Shown one piece after another: positions 1 to 6,756 of a stretch of DNA of 36,834 nt. The notes under the pieces are model-generated. The model did not search any database. It was not told the DNA's origin and saw only the letters and a list, made by a program, of their open reading frames with translations. Where the stretch lies: assembly GCF_009600885.1 (NCBI RefSeq), contig NZ_VCLA01000156.1:1-36834 (forward strand), read 5' to 3'. Position 1 is the stretch's first letter, and the number at the start of each line of letters is the position of its first letter. Both the position numbers and the translations under genes were made by a program. Source of the DNA: Streptomyces jumonjinensis. Lineage in GTDB: Bacteria; Actinomycetota; Actinomycetes; Streptomycetales; Streptomycetaceae.

Positions 1-491
1 AGGACGGCACCGTACGCGTCCTGCTCCCCGGCGACGGCGGGGACGGCGGCAACGGGAACGGCGGCGGGCAGAGCGCCGGACCCCGGGTGGCGGCGCGGCC
101 GGGGTGGGTGCTCGGGGTCAGCGAACCGGTGGGCCCGGAGCAGCTCGCGGCGGCCGACACCCAGGCGGCGCGGGCTCTTCAGCGCGCCGTGGCGACCGGC
201 GCGGAGCTGGTCCGGCACCGGGGGGCCGCGCTGTCCGCGCTGCTGCCGCCCGGGGAGGCCGCCGCACAGGCCCGGCTGCTGCTGGCGCCGCTCGCAAAGG
301 CCCCGGCGCTGGTCGAGACCCTGCGCTGCTGGCTCTCGCTCCACGGCGGCTGGGACCGTACGGCGACGGCGCTGGGCGTGCACCGCAACACGGTCCGGCA
401 GCGGATCGCGCGCTGCGCGGCGCTGCTGGGGGAGGACCTCGACGACCCGGATGTACGGATGGAGCTGTGGTTCGCCCTGCGCCGGATCTGA
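1..491 (+). CDS. PucR-family transcriptional regulator, C-terminal part (5' end outside window)
   Basis: The open frame runs in from the left edge (frame starting at base 3) and ends with TGA at 489-491, so only the last ~162 residues are present. The C-terminal ~55 residues carry the helix-turn-helix typical of PucR/CdaR regulators: a tryptophan-led helix, then ATALGVHRNTVRQRI and RCAALLG, then a short amphipathic tail (ELWFALRRI). The preceding ~40 residues (LLAPLAKAPALVETLRCWL) match the helical lead-in of the same domain. Family members bind DNA and often control purine or amino-acid use. The ligand-sensing part is not in the window, so no effector can be proposed. A Gly/Asn-rich linker lies at bases 33-75. 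Confidence 0.8.
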   Translation, partial: DGTVRVLLPGDGGDGGNGNGGGQSAGPRVAARPGWVLGVSEPVGPEQLAAADTQAARALQRAVATGAELVRHRGAALSALLPPGEAAAQARLLLAPLAKAPALVETLRCWLSLHGGWDRTATALGVHRNTVRQRIARCAALLGEDLDDPDVRMELWFALRRI

Positions 492-498
492 GCGCGGG

Positions 499-599
499 CG
501 TACGGGACACGATCCGAGCCCTGCGCGTACGGGACGGCATCCGAGCCCCGCGCGTACGGGACGACGGCACCCCACCCGTACGCCCCATCCGTACGGGAC
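499..599. repeat. Short tandem repeat, 27-bp period, in gap after PucR gene
   Basis: The decamer CGTACGGGAC occurs at 499-508, 526-535 and 553-562, exactly 27 bp apart, and again at 590-599. Between the first copies the spacer (GATCCGAGCCC-like) is also repeated. No gene is seen in 492-781. The rest of the gap is GC-rich spacer plus the promoter region of the following acyl-CoA dehydrogenase. Confidence 0.7.
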
Positions 600-729
600 G
601 ACGGCGCCCCGCACCGGATCACGGCGGCGAACCCCGCACCGGCGACGCGCCGTTCGCCGCCCCGGCCCTGTGACCTACGCATCTTCCCCCCGGCCTGGAC
701 AGCCCCTTTAACTAGCCGGTAACTTGCCC

Positions 730-747
730 TGAGCAAGCGCTTAGCCA
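730..747. promoter_or_regulatory. Candidate operator: palindrome centred on AAGCGCTT
   Basis: A perfect 8-bp palindrome AAGCGCTT (735-742) is flanked symmetrically by TG and CA to give TGNNNAAGCGCTTNNNCA. It lies 24 bp upstream of the ribosome-binding site of the acyl-CoA dehydrogenase. TetR-type repressors of fatty-acid genes use palindromes of this size, but the binding protein is not known. This is an inference from symmetry and position. Confidence 0.35.
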
Positions 748-781
748 GTCACCTGTGCCCAGGACTCCAAGGGAGGCGTTC

Positions 782-1939
782 GTGCGCCGCAGCGTTTACA
801 ACGAGGACCACGAGGCGTTCCGGGACACCGTCCGCGCCTTCGTCGAGGCCGAGGTCGTCCCCGTGTACGACGAGTGGTACGCGGCCGGCCAGGTGCCCCG
901 CGAGTTCTACTACAAACTCGGCGAGCTGGGCGTCTTCGGCATCGAGGTGCCGGAGGAGTACGGCGGCGCGGGCGAGGAGTCCTTCAAGTACCAGGCGATC
1001 CTCACCGAGGAGACCACCCGCGCGGGCGTCTCCTTCGGCGGCTCCGGCGTCCATGTCGCGCTCTGTCTGCCATATCTGATGAGCTACGCCACCGATGAGC
1101 AGAAGAAGCGCTGGCTCCCCGACTTCGTCTCCGGCGCGGCCATGTACGCCATCGCCATGACCGAGCCCGGCACCGGCTCGGACCTCGCGGGCATGCGGAC
1201 CACCGCGAAGCTCTCCGACGACGGCACCCACTATGTGCTCAACGGCGCGAAGACCTTCATCACCGGCGGCGTCCACGCGGACCGGGTGATCGTGTGCGCC
1301 CGCACCGCCGCCCCCACCGCCGAGGACCGCCGCCACGGCATCTCCCTCTTCGTGGTGGACACCGGTCTCGACGGCTACGCGGTCGGCCGCAAGCTCGACA
1401 AGCTGGGCCTGAAGACCTCCGACACCGCCGAGCTCTCCTTCTCCGACGTCAAGGTCCCCGCCGGGGATCTGCTCGGCGAGGAGAACAAGGGCTTCGCCTA
1501 TCTCGGCCAGAACCTGCCCCAGGAGCGGCTGGCGATCGCGGTGGGGGCCTATGCCCAGGCCAAGGCCGCCATCCGGTTCACCCAGGACTATGTCCAGGAG
1601 CGCATGGTCTTCGGCAAGCCGGTCGCCTCGTTCCAGAACACCAAGTTCGAACTCGCCGCCTGCAAGGCGGAGGTCGACGCCGCCGAGGCGGTCGTGGACC
1701 GGGCGCTGGAGGCCCATGACGCGGGCGAGCTCTCCGCGGCGGAGGCGGCCTCGGCGAAGCTGTTCTGCACCGAGGTGGCGCACCGCGTCATCGACAAGTG
1801 CCTTCAGCTGCACGGCGGCTACGGCTATATGAACGAGTACCCGATCGCCCGCCTGTACGCGGACAACCGGGTCAACCGGATCTACGGCGGGACCAGCGAG
1901 GTCATGAAGTCGATCATCGCCAAGTCCATGGGTCTGTAG
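782..1939 (+). CDS. Acyl-CoA dehydrogenase (helix-type catalytic Glu, LCAD/IVD-like)
   Basis: This FAD enzyme introduces the alpha,beta double bond into acyl-CoA and passes electrons to ETF. It is 385 residues from GTG 782, chosen because GGGAGG (771-776) lies 5 nt upstream; a longer in-frame start at 755 has no Shine-Dalgarno. Signatures are the FAD/substrate motif MTEPGTGSD, the LNGAKTFITG segment and the C-terminal GGYGYMNEYPI...IYGGTSE block. The usual catalytic Glu of short- and medium-chain enzymes (xEGT) is Gly here. Instead Glu248 sits in NLPQERL, the position used by long-chain and isovaleryl-CoA dehydrogenases. The thioesterase gene follows after 8 bp, so the two are probably co-transcribed. 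Substrate chain type is inferred only from these residues. Confidence 0.9.
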   Translation: MRRSVYNEDHEAFRDTVRAFVEAEVVPVYDEWYAAGQVPREFYYKLGELGVFGIEVPEEYGGAGEESFKYQAILTEETTRAGVSFGGSGVHVALCLPYLMSYATDEQKKRWLPDFVSGAAMYAIAMTEPGTGSDLAGMRTTAKLSDDGTHYVLNGAKTFITGGVHADRVIVCARTAAPTAEDRRHGISLFVVDTGLDGYAVGRKLDKLGLKTSDTAELSFSDVKVPAGDLLGEENKGFAYLGQNLPQERLAIAVGAYAQAKAAIRFTQDYVQERMVFGKPVASFQNTKFELAACKAEVDAAEAVVDRALEAHDAGELSAAEAASAKLFCTEVAHRVIDKCLQLHGGYGYMNEYPIARLYADNRVNRIYGGTSEVMKSIIAKSMGL

Positions 1940-1947
1940 CCGCGTTC

Positions 1948-2820
1948 ATGGGCTCGCCACTCGACGGCCTGCTCGATCTGCTCGATGTGGAGCGGATCGA
2001 GCGGGACATCTTCCGGGGCCGGTCGCGTTCGGCGGCGGTGCCGAGGGTGTTCGGCGGCCAGGTCGCGGCCCAGGCCCTGGCCGCCGCTGGCCGCACCGTC
2101 CCGGACGACCGCACGGCGCACTCCCTGCACGCGTACTTCCTGCGACAGGGCGACCCCGGCGTGCCGATCGTCTACACGGTCGACCGCGTCCGCGACGGCC
2201 GCTCCTTCACCACCCGGCAGGTGACGGCGGTCCAGCACGGCAGACCGGTGTTCCAGCTGACCGCGTCGTTCCAGTGCCATGAGGAGGGCCTGGAGCACCA
2301 GTCGCCGATGCCGGACGCGCCCGATCCCGAGTCGCTGCCGACTGCGGCGGAGATCCTTCCGTCGTACGCGGACCGCTTCGCTGACCCCGGCGCGGTCGAC
2401 CGGCTGCTCGAAGCCCGTGCGGCGGTCGATCTGCGCTATGTCCAGCCCCCGCCGTACGGCAGCGTCGGCGAGCCGCGCGAGCCCCGCTCCCAGGTCTGGT
2501 TCCGCGCGGGCGGCGAGCTCTCGGACGATCCGCTGCTCCATGCCTGTCTGGCCGCCTATGTCTCGGACATGACCCTGCTGGACTCGGTGCTGCTGGCGCA
2601 CGGCCGGGGCGGCTGGGCGGTGGGCGATGTCGTCGGCGCCTCGCTGGACCACGCCATGTGGTTCCACCGGCCCTTCCGCGCGGACGAATGGCTGCTGTAC
2701 GACCAGGAGTCGCCGTCCGCGTCCGGGGGGCGGGGGCTGGGCCAGGCGCGGATCCACACCCGGGACGGGCGGCTGGCGATGACGGTGATCCAGGAGGGCG
2801 TGATCAGGGTCCCGCGCTGA
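1948..2820 (+). CDS. tesB: Acyl-CoA thioesterase II (TesB family)
   Basis: The product is a 290-residue double-hotdog thioesterase that hydrolyses acyl-CoA to free acid and CoA. ATG 1948 lies 8 bp after the dehydrogenase stop, which suggests translational coupling. Family blocks are VFGGQVAAQAL near the N-terminus, SLHAYFLRQGD, and LDHAMWFHRPF with the terminal QEGVIR. By spacing against E. coli TesB (Asp204, Thr228, Gln278, recalled from memory) the triad would be Asp207 (YVSDM), Ser232 (ASLDH) and Gln282 (IQEGV). The Thr is therefore replaced by Ser, a conservative change. Pairing with the dehydrogenase suggests a role in trimming or recycling acyl-CoA pools. Confidence 0.9.
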   Translation: MGSPLDGLLDLLDVERIERDIFRGRSRSAAVPRVFGGQVAAQALAAAGRTVPDDRTAHSLHAYFLRQGDPGVPIVYTVDRVRDGRSFTTRQVTAVQHGRPVFQLTASFQCHEEGLEHQSPMPDAPDPESLPTAAEILPSYADRFADPGAVDRLLEARAAVDLRYVQPPPYGSVGEPREPRSQVWFRAGGELSDDPLLHACLAAYVSDMTLLDSVLLAHGRGGWAVGDVVGASLDHAMWFHRPFRADEWLLYDQESPSASGGRGLGQARIHTRDGRLAMTVIQEGVIRVPR

Positions 2821-2842
2821 GCGCTGAGCGCGGTGGCTCGCC

Positions 2843-2929
2843 CGCCCGTACACGCGTGGCGCGGCCGTCATCTCCGCCGACGCCCCGGGCTCCGTACGCC
2901 TCGCGCCCGTACACGCGTGGCGCGGCCGT
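2843..2929. repeat. 26-bp perfect direct repeat (2843-2868 and 2904-2929)
   Basis: Two identical 26-bp copies start 61 bp apart in the gap between the thioesterase stop and the CDF transporter. Each begins CGCCCGTACACGCG and ends GGCGCGGCCGT. There is no gene in 2821-2960. The core CGTACACGCG is a short near-palindrome. Function is unknown. Confidence 0.75.
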
Positions 2930-2960
2930 TCCGCGGGGCCGTGCGCATACCGTCCGCCGT

Positions 2961-3920
2961 ATGAGCGAAACGGACATCCCGCCGAGCGAGAGCGTCTTCA
3001 CGGTGGTCGTCGCCGCCGTCGCCAATCTGGGGATCGCCGTGGCGAAGGCCGTCGCGGGCGTGCTCAGCGGCTCCAGCGCGATGCTGTCGGAGGCGGCCCA
3101 CTCCGTCGCCGACACCGTCACCGAGCTGATGCTGCTCACCGCGCTCAGACGCGGCGCCCGCCCGGCCGACGAGGAGCATCCGCTCGGCTACGGCCCCGAG
3201 CGGTATGTCTGGGCGCTGCTGGCGGCCGTCGCGACCTTCGTCGGCGGCGCGGTCTTCGCCGTGTACGACGGCGTCCACACCCTCACCCACGGCGAGGAGC
3301 CGGGCGACCCCCTGGTCTCGTACATCGTGCTCGGCGTCGCCTTCGTCCTGGAGGGCTACTCGCTGCGGACGGGCGCGCGCCAGGTGCGCGCCGAGGCGGC
3401 GAGGATCGGCGTGCCCGCCGGGCGCTATCTGCGCGTCACCCCGGACACGGCCGTCAAAGCGGTGGTCATGGAGGACTCGGCGGCGCTGGTGGGGCTGCTG
3501 CTGGCGGCGGGCGGGCTGCTGGGCGGGCAGCTCACGGGGTCCGGGATCTGGGACGGGATCGCGTCGATCCTCATCGGTCTGCTGCTGGTGTACGTGGCCT
3601 GGGTGCTGGGCCACAGCAACGCGCGGCTTCTCATCGGCCGTCCGCTGCCCGCGCCGCTGCGGGACGCGGTCCGGGAGGAGATCCTGACGGTGCCGCACAT
3701 CGTGGCCGTACTGGAGCTGACCACCCTCATCCAGGGGCCGCAGGAGATCCTGATCGCCGCGAAGGTCGACTTCCGGGACGCCTCGACCGCCGCGCAGGTG
3801 GAGTGGGCGTGCGAGGAGGCGGAGGAGCAGCTCAGGGAGGTCTTTCCGGCGATCCGGCGGGTCTATCTGGACCCGACGCCGGGGCTGGGCCGGGAGGTCG
3901 CGGCGGGCGGGGAGCCATAG
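2961..3920 (+). CDS. Cation diffusion facilitator (CDF) family divalent-metal transporter
   Basis: This 319-residue inner-membrane protein has about six hydrophobic segments between residues 12 and 225 and a soluble C-terminal domain (~230-310). CDF proteins export Zn2+, Mn2+, Fe2+ or Co2+ in exchange for protons. The TM2 metal motif HxxxD is present at His47-Asp51 (AAHSVADT). In TM5 the usual DxxxD or HxxxD is replaced by Glu171-Asp172 (VMEDSAALVG), a variant I associate with the SLC30A9-like branch, so the metal is uncertain. No Shine-Dalgarno precedes ATG 2961. A TANNNT-type -10 (TACCGT, 2948-2953) ends 7 nt before it, which suggests a leaderless mRNA. Confidence 0.87.
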   Translation: MSETDIPPSESVFTVVVAAVANLGIAVAKAVAGVLSGSSAMLSEAAHSVADTVTELMLLTALRRGARPADEEHPLGYGPERYVWALLAAVATFVGGAVFAVYDGVHTLTHGEEPGDPLVSYIVLGVAFVLEGYSLRTGARQVRAEAARIGVPAGRYLRVTPDTAVKAVVMEDSAALVGLLLAAGGLLGGQLTGSGIWDGIASILIGLLLVYVAWVLGHSNARLLIGRPLPAPLRDAVREEILTVPHIVAVLELTTLIQGPQEILIAAKVDFRDASTAAQVEWACEEAEEQLREVFPAIRRVYLDPTPGLGREVAAGGEP

Positions 3921-3930
3921 GACCGGTGAG

Positions 3931-4100
3931 ACCGGGCTCGCGCCCGGGGGGTCCACCGGGCGGGAAGCCGCCGGACCGGGCTCGCGCCCAGGGAATCCGC
4001 CGGGCGGGGAGCCGACCGGGCTCGCGCCCAGGAAGCCGTCGGGAGAGGAGCCGGCCAGGCTCATACCCGGGAATCCGCCGGGCGGGCGCGCGGGGTCGCG
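3931..4100. repeat. Degenerate GC-rich direct repeats between convergent genes
   Basis: ACCGGGCTCGCGCCC occurs at 3931, 3975 and 4015, with a decayed fourth copy near 4054 (CAGGCTCATACCC). The linked segment GGGAATCCGCCGGGCGGG follows the second and fourth copies. The unit is 40-44 bp. The block fills the space between the convergent CDF transporter and DUF4190-like gene and contains several GC-rich inverted segments, so it may act as a two-way terminator. That role is inference. Confidence 0.6.
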
Positions 4101-4148
4101 CCCGCCCGGCGTACACGGGGCACCGGTTACTGGGCACCAGGCACCGGG

Positions 4149-4985
4149 TTACTTGACCGGGCCCACCCAGATGGCCTCTTCGTAGTCCAGCCCCGGGGAG
4201 AGCTCCATCTGGAGCTCCTTCGCCCCGGCGGGCGAGAGCGAGAAGGTGTAGTCGGCGACCGCCTGCTTGCCCGGCAGCAGCTTGCCGGAGAACATGTCCG
4301 TCGCGCTCTCGCCGTCGAAGACGCTCTCGGCGGACTTGCCCTTGCCGTCCCGCACGGTCGGCACGGCGAGGCCGATGTCGATCGTCTTCTTGCCGTCGTT
4401 GACGATGGTGATCTTCAGCTGAACGGCGACATTGCCTTTCTCATGCCCCACGGCGAACTCGCCGGGGGTGAAGGGGGCGGGCTTGCCGACGGTGAGCTTC
4501 ACGCCGTCCGCGTACTTCCGCGTCTCGCCGAAGGCCAGCGGCTTGTCGGCCTCTTCCTCCGCCGCCTCCTCGGCCGCCTGCTCCTCGTCCCCCGCGGCCT
4601 TCGACTCCTCGTCGGTCACGGCCGGGACCTCGTACCCGCGGCTGTTCTCCTCGACCTTCTCGGCGACGTCGTTGACGAACCAGATCGTGAGGATCAGCCC
4701 GCCGATCGCCATGGCGGTGGCCAGACCGCCCAGGATGGCCCCGGAGAGCGCCACTCCCCGGTTGGTGGCCAGGCCCTTGCCGGCCCGGCCGCGGCCTATG
4801 AGGCCGAAGATCAGGGCGAGTACGCCGAGAATGCCGGTGATCCAGAACAGAAACGGGATGAACCCGAAGACCACGCCCACGATGCCGAGAACCAGAGCGC
4901 TGATGCCCAGACCGTTGCGGGGCGGCGGGGGCTCCGGGGCCCACATGGGCGGTCCGGCGGGGTAGGGGGACGGAGGCATGCTCAT
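4149..4985 (-). CDS. DUF4190-like two-TM protein with extracytoplasmic DUF4352-like domain
   Basis: The protein is 278 residues, starting at the ATG whose A is base 4985. GAAGGA lies 6 nt upstream; longer in-frame starts lack this. A Pro-rich N-terminal tail (~residues 3-25) leads into two long hydrophobic segments: LVLGIVGVVFGFIPF...LIFGLIG, then GAILGGLATAMAIGGLILTIWFV. A Glu/Ala-rich linker follows (EEQAAEEAAEEEAD), then a ~110-residue beta-rich domain resembling DUF4352 (VAVQLKITIVNDGKKTIDI...LLPGKQAVADYTFSL). Such domains sit outside the membrane and resemble immunoglobulin-like or lipoprotein folds. The function is unknown. The gene is convergent with the CDF transporter. Confidence 0.75.
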   Translation of the reverse strand: MSMPPSPYPAGPPMWAPEPPPPRNGLGISALVLGIVGVVFGFIPFLFWITGILGVLALIFGLIGRGRAGKGLATNRGVALSGAILGGLATAMAIGGLILTIWFVNDVAEKVEENSRGYEVPAVTDEESKAAGDEEQAAEEAAEEEADKPLAFGETRKYADGVKLTVGKPAPFTPGEFAVGHEKGNVAVQLKITIVNDGKKTIDIGLAVPTVRDGKGKSAESVFDGESATDMFSGKLLPGKQAVADYTFSLSPAGAKELQMELSPGLDYEEAIWVGPVK

Positions 4986-5117
4986 GAGCGGTCCTTCACA
5001 AGGGGACAAATAGCGGATCACCCTAACAAGGCATGCACCGGACATCGCAGACCACGCCGTGATATCCGCCCCGGGACCGCGGGAACTGCTGGGCCGGGGC
5101 GGAACCCGGCCCCGACA

Positions 5118-5897
5118 TCAGCAGAGCCCGGCCGCGTCCAGCAGATACTCCGTCATCGGATCGTAGAAGCGCGGATCGGTCACATGGTCGTCCAGCGGCA
5201 CCGTCACCTGGAGCGTTCCCTCCGCCTCCCCGATGAAGAGCGCCGGGTCGTTGGAGTCCGCGTACCCCACCGCGTCGAGCCCCCGCTGGCCGGCGCAGCC
5301 CGCCCAGCCGTGGTCCGCCACCACCAGATCCGGCTGGGGTTCGCCGATGTGCTCCAGGCCGTCGAGGATCGCGGCCATCGGGGCCGGGGAGTGGGTGTGC
5401 CAGAGCGTCGCGCCCCGCTCCAGCACGGCGACGCCGGCGAACTGGAAGACCATGCCCTCCTCCGCCATCAGCCCGCCCGGGATGCGGACGATCTCGCAGC
5501 CCGCCGCGCGCAGGGCGTCGGCGGTCTGGCGGTGGACGTCGAGCAGCCCGCCGGGGTGGCCGGTGGCGAAGAGCACCCGCTCCCGTCCGGCGGCGGCCTT
5601 GCGCAGCCGGGCCGCGAGCCGGTCCAGGGCGTCGACGGTCAGCTCGGGGTCGATGGTGTCCTGCCCCTCACGGTGGCCGGGGTCGTCGCCGACGCCGCAC
5701 CGTTCGGCCATCACGGCCAGCACGTCCTGCTCATCGCGCCAGCGCTCCCCCAGCTCCAGGCCGAGCCAGTAGTGGCGGTCCCCGTTGGCGAGCTTGCGGT
5801 AGTGGGAGAGGTTGTTGTCGCGTGGGGTGGCGACGTTCCCGGCGATACGTGTGCGGACGAGGTGGTCGACGAGGGCGGCACGGCTCGGTATCGGCAT
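5118..5897 (-). CDS. Conserved actinobacterial protein, possibly a phosphatase
   Basis: The 259-residue soluble protein starts at the ATG at 5897 (MPIPSRAALVDHL). Its G-rich upstream bases form a weak Shine-Dalgarno; an in-frame start 33 bp further upstream seems unlikely. Conserved-looking patches are RDNNLSHYRKLANGDRHYW, LFATGHPGGLLDVH, LWHTHSPAPM and VVADHGWAGCAGQRGLDAVGYADSNDPALFIGE. The His, Asp and Gly clusters look like a metal or phosphate site. I recall close Streptomyces relatives being annotated simply as phosphatase, but cannot confirm this from sequence. It lies on the minus strand between the DUF4190-like gene and the TetR gene, with no obvious operon partner. Confidence 0.7.
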   Translation of the reverse strand: MPIPSRAALVDHLVRTRIAGNVATPRDNNLSHYRKLANGDRHYWLGLELGERWRDEQDVLAVMAERCGVGDDPGHREGQDTIDPELTVDALDRLAARLRKAAAGRERVLFATGHPGGLLDVHRQTADALRAAGCEIVRIPGGLMAEEGMVFQFAGVAVLERGATLWHTHSPAPMAAILDGLEHIGEPQPDLVVADHGWAGCAGQRGLDAVGYADSNDPALFIGEAEGTLQVTVPLDDHVTDPRFYDPMTEYLLDAAGLC

Positions 5898-6065
5898 GCC
5901 CCCATTCTGCCGCCGCCGGCCGGTACGCACCCGATCGGCCGCCGGGCCGGTCCTGAGCCGGGCGTGCCGCCCTCAGGACGGCGGCGAGAGGTCACGCCCT
6001 CAGGGTCCTGGCGAGAGGCACCGCCCCGGGCCCTGGCAAGAAAGACGCCGCCCCCGGCTCAGCGA

Positions 6066-6677
6066 TCAGACACCGTCCTCGGAGGGCGGCGAGAGGGCGG
6101 CGAAGGCCCCGTGCGCCAGTCGGCGCAGCAGGGACTCGGTCGCCGTACGGGCCGCCGGGCCGTCGTCCCGGTCCGCCAGCCGCGGCGTGGAGTTCAGCAG
6201 GCCGAAGACCGCGTGCACGGCGGCCCTCGCCTCGGACTCGGGCACCCGCGGATGCAGCGCGCGGACGGCCGTCACCCACAGCTCGACATAGTGCCGCTGG
6301 AGCCGGCGCACCTGCTTGCGGTCGCTCTCCCGGAGCCGGTCCAGCTCACGGTCGTGCAGGGTGATCAGCGGGCGGTCGTCGAGCGCGAAGTCGATATGGC
6401 TGTCGATCAGCGAGGCGAGCAGCGCCTCGGGGTCGGCGGGCGACTCCTCGGCCCGCAGCCGGCCGCCGCTCAGCAGCCGCTCGCTGATGCCCACGAGCAG
6501 CTCCGCCAGCATGGCGTCCTTGCCCGCGAAGTGGCGGTAGAGGCCCGGGCCGCTGATTCCGACGGCGGCCCCTATCTCGTCCACGCCGACGCCGTGGAAG
6601 CCGCGCTCAGCGAAGAGCCGGGCAGCCTCTTTGAGGATCTGCTCGCGGCGCGTGGGCGCATCCGTCCTGGTGCTCAT
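6066..6677 (-). CDS. TetR-family repressor of the acyl-CoA carboxylase operon
   Basis: The 203-residue regulator has an N-terminal helix-turn-helix at ~residues 10-57 (REQILKEAARLFAERGF, then VDEIGAAVGISGPGLYRHFAGKDAML). A helical ligand-binding domain follows, containing LIDSHIDFALDDRPLITLHDREL and RRLQRHYVELWVTAV. It is divergent from the carboxylase operon, and its start lies 79 bp from the carboxylase ATG. The intervening DNA holds two near-identical palindromes, which it very likely binds to control both itself and the operon. By analogy with similar catabolic repressors the inducer is probably an acyl-CoA of the pathway. That is inference. Confidence 0.88.
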   Translation of the reverse strand: MSTRTDAPTRREQILKEAARLFAERGFHGVGVDEIGAAVGISGPGLYRHFAGKDAMLAELLVGISERLLSGGRLRAEESPADPEALLASLIDSHIDFALDDRPLITLHDRELDRLRESDRKQVRRLQRHYVELWVTAVRALHPRVPESEARAAVHAVFGLLNSTPRLADRDDGPAARTATESLLRRLAHGAFAALSPPSEDGV

Positions 6678-6700
6678 GGAACCTGATTCTAGACAAGCCT

Positions 6701-6716
6701 GTTAGCGGTCGTTAAC
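6701..6716. promoter_or_regulatory. TetR operator 1 (GTTAGCG-GT-CGTTAAC)
   Basis: This 16-bp inverted repeat has 7-bp arms and one mismatch, following the scheme GTTANCG-N2-CGTTAAC. Its centre is 28 bp from the centre of operator 2. It lies 23 bp from the TetR start codon, in the shared divergent promoter. Confidence 0.7.
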
Positions 6717-6728
6717 CTGAGAGCACGC

Positions 6729-6744
6729 GTTAACGCTCATTAAC
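6729..6744. promoter_or_regulatory. TetR operator 2 (GTTAACG-CT-CATTAAC)
   Basis: This second 16-bp inverted repeat with one mismatch matches operator 1 at most positions (consensus GTTAACG-N2-CGTTAAC). It abuts the Shine-Dalgarno of the carboxylase gene (AGGAG, 6745-6749). A bound repressor would block transcription start or early elongation. Confidence 0.7.
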
Positions 6745-6756
6745 AGGAGTGGGACG

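Noticed and set aside
755..781. Upstream GTG start for the first acyl-CoA dehydrogenase
   Set aside because: It has no Shine-Dalgarno, whereas GTG 782 has GGGAGG at 5 nt, and the family N-terminus (RRSVYNEDHEAF) begins there.
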